Source of the DNA: Capillidium heterosporum
Lineage: Eukaryota > Entomophthoromycota > Entomophthoromycetes > Entomophthorales > Capillidiaceae
DNA: 64,000 bases
Direction of reading: 5' to 3'
NCBI GenBank assembly: GCA_016630905.1
Contig: WBMQ01000005.1
Coordinates: 310,001 to 374,000 of the forward strand
Part shown: piece after piece, positions 1 to 11,252 of the stretch
How positions within the stretch are numbered: the first letter of the stretch is position 1
Layout: every line of letters begins with the position of its first letter
Notes under the pieces: model-generated
What the model saw: only the letters and a program-made list of their open reading frames with translations
What the model was told of the DNA's origin: nothing
Databases searched by the model: none
Translations under genes and position numbers: made by a program

Positions 1-495
1 GAAAGGAAGTTATGGATGTCATGGGATATGATCCTATGGAGGCCAAAGCCCCAACTCTCGAAGAGACTAAGAATATGCACTACCTACTTGCCGTTATGAA
101 GGAGACAATGCGACTTATACCCATCCGTTGCCAAACTACCTGACCGATATACCATCAAAGATATCAGTATCGATGGATACAACATCCCCAAAGGCACTGG
201 TATCATTTTAGATACCTATTGTATGCACCATGACCCTGATTACTTTAAGGATCCTGAACGTTTCAACCCAAATAGGTTTATGAGAGATGATGGCAAGGAC
301 CCAGTTGGGTTTGCACCCTTCGGTGGAGGTACGAGACTGTGCCTTGGTATCAATTTTTCTTTGTTGGAGCAAAAAGTGGTTCTAGCTATGATTCTTAGTA
401 GATACAGGGTAACAAACTCCAACTTCAACCTCCGTTTGAGACCACTACTCATGCCCAAGAACTTTACCTTGGAGTTCCATCCGTTATGTAAGTGA
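1..495 (+). pseudogene. Cytochrome P450, 3' part, frame broken (copy 1 of array)
   Basis: This is the C-terminal third of a P450 of the same family as the copies at 2185, 6046 and 7719; the rest lies outside the window. It reads RKEVMDVMGY, then the ExxR helix (KETMR), and after a break the heme loop FGGGTRLCLG and the shared end (LEFHPLCK). Next to its paralogs it has one extra base near 114 (MR then LYPS), and it lacks five codons after VMGY that the 6046 copy has. Long stretches are identical to that copy (about 50-111 and 278-330), while the part between is more diverged. It is most likely a pseudogene or a recently broken gene; an assembly error cannot be excluded. Confidence 0.8.
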
Positions 496-2023
496 TACCT
501 ATAGGCTACCGCTTTAAAGTTAAATTCCTACCAATTTATTATCCATCATGTATATTAAAATTTACTATATATATAAGCATTTGAATTTTTAGTGGAGTTT
601 ATGTTATAGTGATATATATTGTGTATAAAGCCTCGAGATTCTTATAAAATCAGCCTTCATATAACAACATCGCTTTTTATCTCTACTTTCAATTTTTAAG
701 CCTTATTCAGAGGTTTTAAAGGTATATCTGCAACGAAACTTGTATCTGTGTACTTTCACATTATGATAGTTGGCTTCTAATACCTATTATATTTACTCAA
801 TACCTTTGAAAAACTTTTATCCATCAATTTTTGAATCCAATTATAAACATAACTCATATATAAGTAATGTATAGCCTATTTCTAAATTTATATATACAAT
901 TTTTTTGAAATATAGCTTTGGTTCTGACAAATTGCAAAAGTTTCGTAATTTGCGTCTTTTGGTTTGCAGCCATTGAAGCTTCTATGAATTTGCTAATGTG
1001 CTCATACTGTTGAACCGGTCAATCCTAATAGAATAGAGCATATTGGTTGCTTTTAAAGGATACGAAGCACTGGATATGGATGTATATTCTTGATAATATT
1101 TATTTTATCAAAAAATATATATAAGCTTCGGTTAAGTTTATTTCAGATACATATGCTATTGGTTTACCTTTATGAATGGGTGCCTTTTATTAGAAAAATA
1201 TAGTAAATTATATGATTATAGATGCTTGTATCTAAATATTAGTAGATTATTAAGTACTTGCCTTATTGTTGTTATTAAACTATATGTCAATATAGGTACT
1301 ACAATCGTAAATTTCAGCCAAGCTTGAGGTTTTCAAGTGATAAAGTTCCGTACAAACTTGTTTTTGAAATCAACAGGCTTAGGATTCTAAACTTTAAAAA
1401 AACTAATGACGTGTCGAAACTAGGATATATCTATAAGCTATTTACAACAGTATTTAGCTACAAACTATAGTCTTGGAAAAGGGAGTATTTCTTAATGATA
1501 GGTAAACTACAATATACTTGAAAGAAAACAATTCTAGCAAGATCCATTTTCAGCTATTTTATGAATAGGTTGGGGTCGTCAATAGAAATTTGACTGACAA
1601 TTCTATCTTTATTAAGATCAAAGCCTTGAAGACAACCAATGTATTTTTTAGATAGTATTGGATCTAACAAGTTAAAAATATATAGATAATGAAAATTAAA
1701 ATTGAGATGAGTAGAGTCATAAATTATAAAAAATGTTCAGATGCCATCAACCCTACCATATGGAAGTCAGAGCCAAGGCTACAATTTAAGGCAATGTCGG
1801 AAAACTTTATAAATTTCCCTGATCAGAAAATTTAGGTAGTTTTTTGTAGATTTAATCGTAATAATTTACCTGAAATATTTGAACAGGGCGGCAACATTAG
1901 TGCAAATAGGAAAGGTGCAGCTTCCCATTCAAATTTATCCTACATAATTTTCAAAGAATTCCTAAGAAAAAGCGTAAAGTTAACCTGAACGAAATGAGTA
2001 ACAAAACCTAATTCTAAAGTGTG
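496..2023. other. Intergenic, AT-rich
   Basis: No convincing coding frame on either strand. The right half, from about 1300, is similar to the sequence upstream of the P450 at 6046 and is listed separately as a duplicated upstream region. Confidence 0.6.
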
Positions 2024-2184
2024 GGTCGGAGAAAACTTTTAGGAATCGGCGCTAACTTGCCCTTAGTCATGACTAATACCTTCTTTGCCTAGAATAGTAA
2101 TTGAAAGCCAAAAATAGAGTTTAAATCGAACAAAAAGTAAGAAAGGTATAAATACTAATCACTTGGGAAATCACATCTACAAAA
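1300..2184 (+). repeat. Duplicated P450 upstream region, copy A
   Basis: By eye this aligns in the same order with about 5200-6045. Shared landmarks include a CTTGAG..AAGTG stretch, a GTGACGTGTC or ATGACGTGTC motif, CTTGAAAGAAAA or CCTGAAAGAAAA, and then the promoter block and TATA box. It shows that the whole gene plus promoter was duplicated, not only the coding region. Confidence 0.6.
2024..2155 (+). promoter_or_regulatory. P450 promoter: conserved block and TATA box
   Basis: Positions 2024-2082 match 5884-5940 upstream of the 6046 gene: TCGGA, A-run, TTTTAG, GAATCGG, TTGCCCT, TCA and TAATAC in the same order. A TATAAATAC box at 2147-2155 lies about 30 bases before the ATG at 2185, the same layout as in the 6046 gene (6007-6015). 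The short distance implies a very short leader. The role is inferred from conservation and position. Confidence 0.6.
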
Positions 2185-3658
2185 ATGTATCTAGTATTAG
2201 CTTCCACAGTAACAGCAGTCACCATATTAACTTGGTTGTACTATAAGCTCCAAGTTCCCAAAAACCTAAAGCACATCCCATCCCACCACGCCTTTAAATG
2301 GATTATAGAGATATTCAACCCTCCAAAATCCTTCGACGATACGGTGAAGGAGGTGGTTGAACAACGCTTATCCGAGTCAAAAGTCCACCTGCACTGGAGG
2401 TTCGGTAAGTGGTTCGTTATGGTATCATCGCCAAAAGCAGCTCAGATGATTTATCAAGACACCAAGACGTTCCCAAAGATGATCCCCAGCAAGCTTAACC
2501 CAAATACGCTGTTTAGTAAATTCCTGGGTGAGAATGTTGTGTTTTCGAACGATGAGGATTGGAAGAAGCATAGGAAAGTTGTCAACCCACCCTTCAAGAA
2601 GCAGTTTCAGGTAGAGACTTTTGTGGATACCACTCGCAAATTTTTCAAAGTTTTGGAAGCTAACGGTACGAAACTTGAGAATGTCCACAGGTACATGCAG
2701 CGAATTACAATGGACGCTTTGGGTAAAGATATTATGGGCGTAGAGTTTAACTCGATTACCGATCCAAACGTCGCCTTTCTCGAATCATATAACAAGATCA
2801 TGGAAGGATCCTTTATTTTTATCTATTTTATGTTCCCGAGATTGGATGTTCGCTGCCAATCCGTTCCGTAAATCCTATTTTGACCATTTAGATAGACTTA
2901 ACAGTTACTTTTCCAGTATACTGAAACAGAAACGGAAAGAACTGGAAGCTAACTTGGTCGATGATTCAAAATTAGATTTATTAACACTTTTAGTCAAGGC
3001 TAGTCAACAAGATGGAACCGAATTCAGCGATTTGGACATTCAAAACAACATTACGACTTTCTTATTAGCCGGCCACGATACTACTGCCTTTGCTATATCA
3101 GCGGCTTTACATTTATTGGCCGAAAACCCAGATATCCAAGAGAAGGTCAGGAAAGAAGTTATGGATGTTATGGGATACAACGTCAAGAAATGTGATCCTA
3201 TGGAAGCCAAAGCCCCAACTCTTGAGGAAACAAAGAGTATGCACTATCTATTTGCCGTCATGAAGGAGACGATGCGATTATACCCATCCGTTGCTAAACT
3301 TCCTGAAAGAATGGCTACCCAAGACGTCAACATAGATGGATACGACATCCCCAAAGGTACTGGTGTCATTTTAGACACTTATTGCATGCACCGTGATCCC
3401 GACTACTTCAAGGACCCTGAACGTTTCGATCCAAGTAGGTTTATGAAAGCTGATGGTAGAGATCCTATTGAATTTGTGCCGTTTGGTGGAGGTTCGAGGC
3501 TGTGTCTGGGTATCAATTTCTCTTTGTTGGAGCAGAAAGTGGTTCTAGCAATGATTCTCAGTAGATATAGGGTGTCCAATTCACATTTTGAGCTAACTAG
3601 GAGGCCATTACTTATGCCTACAAGCTTCACTTTAGAGTTCCATCCTCTATGTGGCTAA
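2185..3658 (+). CDS. Cytochrome P450, one frame break (copy 2 of array)
   Basis: Membrane-anchored heme monooxygenase of the same family as the 6046 gene, expected at the ER. The first frame gives a hydrophobic N-terminal anchor, LQVPKNL, and the C-helix DWKKHRK, and ends near 2871. The second frame begins near 2846 and carries the I-helix AGHDTTA, KETMR and the heme loop FGGGSRLCLG. Compared with the paralog (LDF-A), one extra base near 2848 separates the frames; nothing else is missing. No intron fits. It is either a very young pseudogene or a sequence error. Restarting at the ATG at 2846 would give only the C-terminal half, without the anchor. The promoter is conserved, so it may still be transcribed. 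Confidence 0.8.
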
Positions 3659-3792
3659 TATATATAAGGCGCTGCAGTGAAATTGACATTGCTATTTCAG
3701 CTTATGTAGCAAATATTTTAAACTATTATTAAACCTTTATATATTTTACTTTATCTTTTTTGTATTATTTAAATATATATAATGTATTTCTT

Positions 3793-4606
3793 GTTGACTA
3801 GCCTTTATGAGAAGCGACAACAAATCCAACTTTGAACCTTCAAATTCCTTACATTTCTGCTTCAATATACTGATGAAATAACCATTGGGTTTATCTAAGT
3901 GGTTAAATATAATTTAAAAAACTGATTGTTGGCGATTTCTAGGATCTGAAATATAGTGTAAAGCGTATTAGCAGCACCTTTCATTACTTTGGTATAGGAT
4001 CTTAGAAAGGTGATATCTGGATTAATGACTGAGTTGAATTCAACTCTCATAATATCGATACTTAAAGCGTCCATAACAATACGCTATATATACCTATGGA
4101 TATTTTCAAGCTTCTCACCATTCATTTCCAAGCTTTTGAAAAGATGTCGGTTTACGTCGATGAAGGTCTCTACCTGGAACTGTCTTTTGAAGGGAGGGTT
4201 GGCTATTTTCCTATGCTTCTTTCACTCTTCATCATTTGAGAATATTATATTATTTCAATGATTTTATTAATGAGACAGTCTGGAAAACCATAATTCATCA
4301 CAAGTTTAGGGAATACCTTATGTATATTGGTAGACAATATTAGTTATGTTCGACAACGATATCGTGATGCACCGTCTACTCGTCTTCCAAATTAAAGAAA
4401 CTTTTGACTCAACTAGACGTTCTTTGATCATCTCCTTCGTTTTAACGCCATAAGGCTCTGGGTTTAATAGATCTTCAATCCATTTGAATGCATGGCGAAA
4501 TGGAATGTGATTCAAATGTTTGGAAACCTGCAATTCCCAGTACAAGTTAAAAAGGTTATTTTGTGAATATAGGAATTAATAATAAACACATATTTATTGA
4601 AGGCAT
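3793..4606 (-). pseudogene. Inverted, truncated P450 relic (copy 3)
   Basis: On the minus strand, LYWELQVSKHLNHIPF followed by HAFKWIEDLLNP matches the family N-terminus. Further down come HRKIANPPFKRQFQVETF, a stretch like MDALSIDIM and EFNSV, and finally ILKQK..SKLDLLSLLIKASQQ near 3793. The C-helix Trp codon is TGA, a Gln codon in the RYMQR region is TAG, and there are small indels near the start and in the middle. The I-helix and heme half is absent. It sits tail to tail with the copy ending at 3658, so an inversion or inverted duplication within the array is likely. Confidence 0.8.
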
Positions 4607-5883
4607 CTTACTAATGGTCATATCTATAGCTTTTATTTAAATTATCAGAATCACCATTGGGTTATTTGAGACTTATTAGAAAAAATTCATATAACCTATA
4701 AAGTAGATTAGAAGAAAAAAGCTACTATATTTAAAATTAATGTAAAACTGAGCTTCTATATCTTTTAATGGAGATGATATTAGATTAAGGCCTGATTCTG
4801 CTTTGATGACGATAGTGTTTGCATTATTCCATGATCTATAGGCAATAAATTTATTCTAAAAGATGGGCAAGTTCTAAATTTTTGGACTGGTTGCATTCTA
4901 GTCAGCTATCGTAGTTTAGTACTTTTGAATGGTTATAAACTGCTGACCATCACTAAATCATACTGATTTTCTAGATATTACTGGTATAAGGGCATAGTTT
5001 TCAGGCTAAAGTAACAATTTTTACAAATTTCAATATCTTTGATTAGAATACTATTTTAGACGAATAGCTGTTATTCCAACATCATAGATGAAACTATATG
5101 TAGATTATTGTTAAAACTCAATCTATTAGGCTATATATTCTGTGTATTTAAATCTAACCCAGAGCTAATGTATGCCTATTCGGCACTACAGTTGAAAAGT
5201 CAGTTAAACTTGAGTTTTACAAGTGTCAAATAAAAAGTTCGTACATATTTGCTTTTGAAATAGGCAGGCTTCAAATTTCATTGTAAATTAGTGACGTGTC
5301 AAAGTTGAGGTTCACCCCTAAGTTTTTTATAGCTATATTTAGGTGTAAACTATAATCCGGAAATGCAGAAATATTCATGGAATGGTTAAACGATAGTCCA
5401 CCTGAAAGAAAAGAAATTTTATTTGGATCACATTTTTAGTAATTTTCCTGATTGAATCAAGGAGGCGAAAAGAAATCCGACATTTTGCCGATTTATCTTG
5501 AGGTCTGGATGAAATAAGTCGTCGAGTTTTTAGATGGAGATGGATATAGATATATTTTGATTTAGATATTTTTAAACACAGCCAAGCAAAGTATATGGAT
5601 AAAATAGTATTGTAAATAACATACATAAATTTATATGCTATAAACGAAGGCATTCTATAGAACTTTGCCATTTATCTGACTTTAAATCAAGTATAAAGAA
5701 TAGAAATGAGTATATAATATTTAAAGTAACGAATATATATGGTAATGAGGTCAACACAAATAGTCCTGATAAAAATTACATTAAAATCAGAATCATATCA
5801 TTATAAAGGCATTATATATAAATAAACTTAGCTAATATGGGACCGGTTAGAAGCAATAACATGGAGGCAATTTCGAAAACCCG
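4607..5883. other. Intergenic, partly duplicated upstream sequence
   Basis: No gene seen. From about 5200 the sequence is the second copy of the region at 1300-2184. Confidence 0.55.
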
Positions 5884-6045
5884 ATCGGACAAAAATTTTA
5901 GAGAATCGGTGATATATTGCCCTGGATCAAGGATAATACTTCACCAACCTAGAAAAATAGATACGGTACTTTAAAGAAAAGAGGCTTCCGACTTATTCTA
6001 AGAAAGTATAAATACCTGCAACCAAACAAGTTAAACCCTAAAAAC
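5200..6045 (+). repeat. Duplicated P450 upstream region, copy B
   Basis: Partner of 1300-2184, with shared motifs in the same order, ending in the conserved promoter block (5884-5940), a TATAAATAC box (6007-6015) and the ATG at 6046. Confidence 0.6.
5884..6015 (+). promoter_or_regulatory. P450 promoter: conserved block and TATA box
   Basis: Same elements and spacing as at 2024-2155. The block is better conserved than the flanking DNA, which suggests a binding site for a regulator shared by the array. Confidence 0.6.
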
Positions 6046-7512
6046 ATGTATTCAGTATTAGCACCTTTAGTAGCTACAGTAGCCTTTTTAACTTGGTTGT
6101 ACTATAAACTCCAAGTCCCCAAGAACCTTAGCCACATCCCATCCCATCACGCTTTCAAGTGGATTAAAGATCTATTCAATCCCAAATCTTACGATGTTGT
6201 AGCCAAGGAAGTGATCGAACAACACGAGGTTAATGGTAAAGTTTCTTTAGTATGGAGGGTAGGCAAATGGTTCGCCTTGATATCATCACCCAACGCGGCT
6301 AAAATGGTCTATCAAGATACAAAGACATTCCCGAAGCTTATACCGAGTACCGATTTCCCCGATCGTCTGTTTAGTAAGTTCCTTGGCGAAAGTGTTGTGT
6401 TTTCGAATGGTGATGAGTGGAAGAAGCATAGAAAAGTTGTGAACCCACCCTTCAAAAAGCAGTTTCAGGTAGAGACTTTTATCGATGCGACCCGCCACTT
6501 CTTCAAGGTGTTAGAGGCAAACGGTGAGAAGCTTGAGGATGTCCATAGGTACATGCAGCGTATTACTATGGATGCTTTAGGTAAGGATGTTATGGGTGTC
6601 GAATTCAACTCGGTCACCAACCCGGACGTTGCCTTCCTTAAATCCTACAACAAGGTCATGGAAGGAGCTACTAGCCCACTCTATTTCATATTTCCAAAGT
6701 TAGACTTCGCCAGCAACCCATTCCGTAAACCCTATTTCGAACACTTGGACAAGCTCAACGGTTATTTCGCCAATATATTGAAACAGAAGCGTAAGGAACT
6801 TGAAGCCGGTTTGGTCGAAGACTCAAAGTTAGATCTACTGTCACTTCTTATAAAGGCAGGTCAACAGGAAGGAACCGAGTTCAGCGACTTGGACATCCAA
6901 AACAACATCACAACGTTCTTATTAGCCGGCCACGATACTACTGCCTTCGCTCTATCAGCAGCTTTACACCTTTTGGCTGAGAATCCCGATATTCAAGAGA
7001 AAGCCAGAAAGGAAGTTATGGATGTCATGGGATATAGCGCTAAGAGTGGCGATCCTATGGAGGCCAAAGCCCCAACTCTCGAAGAGACTAAGAATATGCA
7101 CTACCTACTTGCCGTTATGAAGGAGACAATGCGATTGTATCCATCAGTTTCCAAGCTCCCCGAAAGATACACTGCCAAAGATGTTGAAGTAGATGGGTAC
7201 AATATCCCCAAAGGCACTGGTATCATTTTCGACACCTATCGCATGCACCGCGACTCCGAATACTTTAAGGATCCTGAAAGTTTCGATCCAAGTAGGTTTA
7301 TGAGAGATGATGGCAAGGACCCAGTTGGGTTTGCACCTTTTGGTGGAGGTACAAGATTGTGTCTTGGTATCAACTTTTCTTTGTTGGAGCAAAAAGTGGT
7401 TCTAGCTATGATTCTTAGTAGATACAGGGTAAAAAACTCCAATTTCAACCTCCTTTTGAGACCCCTACTCATGCCTACCAGCTTCACTTTGGAGTTCCAT
7501 CCTATTGTTTAG
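6046..7512 (+). CDS. Cytochrome P450, intact (copy 4)
   Basis: Intronless, 488 residues, a normal P450 length. Residues 1-20 form a hydrophobic anchor, so the enzyme should sit on the ER membrane facing the cytosol and take electrons from P450 reductase. Motifs: C-helix WKKHRK at 125-130, I-helix AGHDTTA at 294-300, ExxR in KETMR (Glu360, Arg363), a PERF-like FDPSRF near 413, and the heme loop FGGGTRLCLG at 432-441 with Cys439 as heme ligand. The AGHDTTA and WxxHR motifs resemble CYP4/CYP52/CYP509-like clans that often hydroxylate fatty acids or other hydrophobic compounds, but the substrate is not readable here. The start is set by the anchor and by the TATA box about 30 bases upstream. Confidence 0.93.
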   Translation: MYSVLAPLVATVAFLTWLYYKLQVPKNLSHIPSHHAFKWIKDLFNPKSYDVVAKEVIEQHEVNGKVSLVWRVGKWFALISSPNAAKMVYQDTKTFPKLIPSTDFPDRLFSKFLGESVVFSNGDEWKKHRKVVNPPFKKQFQVETFIDATRHFFKVLEANGEKLEDVHRYMQRITMDALGKDVMGVEFNSVTNPDVAFLKSYNKVMEGATSPLYFIFPKLDFASNPFRKPYFEHLDKLNGYFANILKQKRKELEAGLVEDSKLDLLSLLIKAGQQEGTEFSDLDIQNNITTFLLAGHDTTAFALSAALHLLAENPDIQEKARKEVMDVMGYSAKSGDPMEAKAPTLEETKNMHYLLAVMKETMRLYPSVSKLPERYTAKDVEVDGYNIPKGTGIIFDTYRMHRDSEYFKDPESFDPSRFMRDDGKDPVGFAPFGGGTRLCLGINFSLLEQKVVLAMILSRYRVKNSNFNLLLRPLLMPTSFTLEFHPIV

Positions 7513-7679
7513 AGTAATTAAAATATATTTAACTAGAATATTTATAATTTATGTTTTAAATATGGTATAGGTTCAGTACAAATATTTGAAAGCAAAACTA
7601 CATGCATTTGAAACAGGTTCACAATAGACTTTGAACCCCTAGGCTTAATCTAGACTCAAGGGGTAGCTATTGCAAATAC

Positions 7680-7687
7680 TATAAAAG
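7680..7687 (+). promoter_or_regulatory. TATA box of the P450 at 7719
   Basis: TATAAAAG lies about 30 bases before the ATG, within a gap of only 207 bases after the previous P450 gene. The conserved block of the other two promoters is not evident here, so this copy may be regulated differently. Confidence 0.5.
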
Positions 7688-7718
7688 AACACGAAAATGA
7701 GAATAGGTTCAACTTCAA

Positions 7719-9185
7719 ATGTTTTTACTGATTTCTTTAGTTTTTGCGACTGCTTTGTTTGTCTTTTATGTCCACCGCAAACTCCAAGTTCCCAAGCATT
7801 TGCGTCACATCCCAACCCCAAGTGCTTTTAGCTGGACGTTGGACATATTCAACAAGCGGCCTTACGACTTGAGGATGAAGGAGATGGTCGAAGAGCAGCT
7901 CAACAAGACCAAAGTTATGCTTATGTATAGATTTGGAAAGTGGTTTGCATTAGTATCCTCTCCCAACGCTGCCAAGATGCTGTTCCAGGACACCAAAACG
8001 TTCCCAAAGGAAGTTGCCAATGCCAAATCTAAAGATCGGCTGATGAATCGATTTTTAGGTGAAAGTGTAGTATTTTCCAACGGTGAAGTTTGGAAGAAGC
8101 ATAGGAAAGTCGTCAACCCACCTTTCAAGAAGCAGTTTCAGGTAGATACCTTTGCCAAAGCGACCCGTCAATTCTTCAGCGTATTGGAAGCTAATGGAGG
8201 TAAGGGGCTGGACGTTCACAAGTATATGCAACGTATAACTATGGATTCGATGGGTAAAGATATTATGGGTGTCGAGTTTAACTCAGTACTTGAACCTGAA
8301 GTGGCTTTTATAAAGACGTATAACAAATTGATCGAGGGATGTTCGGTACCTTTCTTTTTCATATTCTCACACTTTGATACCCCCAGCAACTACTTCCGTA
8401 AACCGTACTACGCCGAACTAGAGAAACTTGATGATTTCTTCAACAAGATTCTAAAGGAAAAGAGAGAGCAGCTCAAAAATACCGACGTAGAAGATTCCAA
8501 CTTGGATTTAGTATCACTACTTATCAAATCTGGCGACAGGGAGGACTCCGATTTCGACTCTACCGATATCAAAAACAACTTAACTACCTTCCTACTGGCT
8601 GGCCACGATACGACGGCATTCGCACTATCAGCAGCTCTACATCTACTTGCTGAGAACCCCGATATTCAGGAGAAAGCCCGGAAGGAAGTCATGGATATCA
8701 TGGGGTACACGCCTGAGGCTTGCGGTTCGATGGAAGCCAAGGTACCAACCCTCGAGGAAACCAAGAGGATGAGTTACCTACTTGCTGTGATGAAGGAGAC
8801 GTTAAGATTGTACCCTTCCATAGCGAGACTTCCAGCAAGGTACGCTGCCGAAGATACTACAATAGACGGCTACTTTATCCCTAAGGGTACCGGCATTATC
8901 TTAGATACCTTTTCTATGCATCGCGACCCTGCCAATTTCAAAGACCCCGAACGTTTCGATCCCAGTAGGTTTATCAACGAAGACAACAAGGACCCCATCG
9001 GGTGGGGACCTTTCGGTGGTGGTACGAGATTGTGTCTCGGTATAAACTTTTCCCTGTTGGAACAGAAAGTAGTACTTGCTATGATCCTATGTCGCTATAA
9101 GGTTGTGAATTCCAACTTCAAGCTTACTTGGTCGATGTTGTTGATGCCGGATAATTTCAATGTTGAGTTCCAACCATTGGTATAG
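7719..9185 (+). CDS. Cytochrome P450, intact (copy 5, diverged)
   Basis: Intronless, 488 residues, same family as the 6046 gene but clearly diverged (for example NKTKVMLMYRFGKW and EGCSVPFFFIFSHFD). It has the N-terminal anchor, WKKHRK near 125, AGHDTTA near 294, KETLR, FDPSRF and the heme loop FGGGTRLCLG with the ligand Cys439. All catalytic motifs are present, so it should be active. Substrate-contact regions differ from the neighbour, which suggests a different substrate or selectivity. Confidence 0.93.
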   Translation: MFLLISLVFATALFVFYVHRKLQVPKHLRHIPTPSAFSWTLDIFNKRPYDLRMKEMVEEQLNKTKVMLMYRFGKWFALVSSPNAAKMLFQDTKTFPKEVANAKSKDRLMNRFLGESVVFSNGEVWKKHRKVVNPPFKKQFQVDTFAKATRQFFSVLEANGGKGLDVHKYMQRITMDSMGKDIMGVEFNSVLEPEVAFIKTYNKLIEGCSVPFFFIFSHFDTPSNYFRKPYYAELEKLDDFFNKILKEKREQLKNTDVEDSNLDLVSLLIKSGDREDSDFDSTDIKNNLTTFLLAGHDTTAFALSAALHLLAENPDIQEKARKEVMDIMGYTPEACGSMEAKVPTLEETKRMSYLLAVMKETLRLYPSIARLPARYAAEDTTIDGYFIPKGTGIILDTFSMHRDPANFKDPERFDPSRFINEDNKDPIGWGPFGGGTRLCLGINFSLLEQKVVLAMILCRYKVVNSNFKLTWSMLLMPDNFNVEFQPLV

Positions 9186-9849
9186 TGGGATGTAGAGCTC
9201 TATATTAACAATAAATTTTAGTAGCACTATAAGTGATTGTTGTAATTAATAGTTCAAGCAGAGTATAGTTTCTTATTGTTCTACGGTTTTTAGATTTCAA
9301 CAAAGCTTATCTCGCTACACACTTCGACTCATAAAATAGTGAGAAACTCCTATTAAATCAATACAGGCTTGATATATATAAATTTGAATAAATGTGAATC
9401 TTTAAAATTTATAGCCATAAAGTTTAAACCATTATATTTAGATTAAAAGTAAATACTTATGATCAAGCTCAGCTACTTGTAAAACTTTGAAAACATCACT
9501 AATGTCTAATAAACTTCGAATTAAGCTTACCAAAAATGGAAGAATATATATAGATAATGTTACCTATTAATATATAAACTATATGATTCTATAATAGCTC
9601 ATATTTAGTCTAATAAGTGTATGCCAATTGCTCTTTAAAATATATTACTGCCGATGCCATAAAAGGAAAATATCGTAGAAAGCAACAGAAGCTCCAAGGA
9701 AAGTCGGATCCAACAAGGAACAGCTCTACAAAGCCAAATTGTTAATAGCAACCTTATTTATGATTATAGGCTTATACTTGGATTGATTTGAATTCAAATA
9801 ACTTACAGGTTATCCAAGTTAATATATATAGCATCTTACTTTGGCTTGG
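9186..9849. other. Intergenic, AT-rich
   Basis: Nothing recognisable; short frames only. Confidence 0.5.
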
Positions 9850-11252
9850 CTATAAAAATGTTTTTGCTACTGGATCAGCTTTCTTAATCCTCATCCTAAA
9901 ATGGACCTATTACAAAATCCAAGTTCCCAACAACATAAAGTACATCCAAATTCAAAGTTTAAATGTATGAGTAAGCGATATATTTGATAGAATATTGTTT
10001 GATGTAAAAATTAAAGAGCTTACTCAAGGACAATTGAACGAGGCGAAGGTTATGTTAACCTGAATGATCAGCAAATAGGTAGTTCTCGTTTCCTCGCTGA
10101 GCGCAATTCAAATGATCTATAAAGATACCAAGATGCTCCCCAACGACTGTATACGGTCTTATACGTCGATCGTCTAATCAACAAAGTTCTTGGAGAAAAT
10201 CGTATTCATTCAAATGATGAGATTTAGAAGAAATAAAGTGTAGCCAACTTCTCATTAAAAACCAGTTTCAAGTGGAAACTTTCATATATGCAGGACACCA
10301 GTTTTTCAAAGTTTTAGATACCAACAGTGGGAAGCTTGAGGATATACATAGCTACATGCAGCATATAACTACAGACTCTTTAAGCAAAATATTATGGGTG
10401 TCGAATTTAGCTAGATCTAGAACCTTGATGTCATCTTTATAAAGTCGTATAGCTTTATGATGAAGAGATTACGAAGCCTCTATACCACCTATTCTCATTT
10501 CACGATACATCAAAGAACTCTTTCTGTAGATTCCATTTTAAAAAACTGGATAAGCTCATCAACCACTTTACAAGCATTTTAAAGCAAAAGAGGATGGATC
10601 TTGAAACTGCTGTAAACGATGATCCGAAGTTAACTCTGCTATAATTTCTAGTCAAGGCCAGTTAACAAGAAGGAGCTGGTTTCAATGATTTGGATATTCA
10701 ATATAATACTACAGTGTTCTTTATAGCTGGTCACAACATAGCAGTCTTGTTTTTATCATCAGCTTTACACCTTTTGGCTGAGAATCTCAATATCTAACAT
10801 AAGATCAAAAGGAGGTTATGAATATCATGAGATACAATGCTAAAAGATGTGATCCGATGGGAGCCAAAGCCTCAACTCTCGAAGAGACAAAGATAACCTA
10901 CCTACTTGTCGTAGTTAAAGAGAATATGCAACTATATCTCACTGTTTCCAAACTTCCCTTGAGACAAGCATGTGAAGTTGTTAATATCGACAGGTACGAA
11001 GTATTCAAATATGTAGGTATCTATTTGGATACCTACGCCATGCAATATGACCCTGACAACTTCCCAAATCCTAAACGTTTTACGCAGTTGTATCTTGATA
11101 GCAATTTTTCTTTGTCGGTGCAGAAAATAGTGTTGGTTATGATCCTTAATAGGTATGAGGTAATCAGCTTTTGTCTCGTATTTGAAAATGCATCGTTTCT
11201 CAAGTTGTTAAAGTTTACCTTTGATTTCCATCCTCTCTATAGTTCCTTATAG
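9850..11252 (+). pseudogene. Decayed P450 (copy 6)
   Basis: The same P450 family is recognisable along the whole length: WTYYKIQVPNNIKYIQ at the start, then HRYMQRITMD-like and NPDI-like pieces, an I-helix remnant around 10720-10760, and EAKAPTLEETK-like sequence from 10855 on. The last 144 codons are open but the heme loop is deleted: the sequence jumps from PKRF to NFSLSVQK. Many stops and indels lie between 9970 and 10800. It cannot bind heme. It is older than copies 1 and 2. Confidence 0.85.

Noticed and set aside
4010-4261. Plus-strand hydrophobic frame
   Set aside because: It is the shadow of the inverted P450 relic on the minus strand.
1-11252. P450 array as a secondary-metabolite cluster
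   Set aside because: No synthase, cyclase, transferase or regulator lies with the P450s; neighbours are housekeeping genes.
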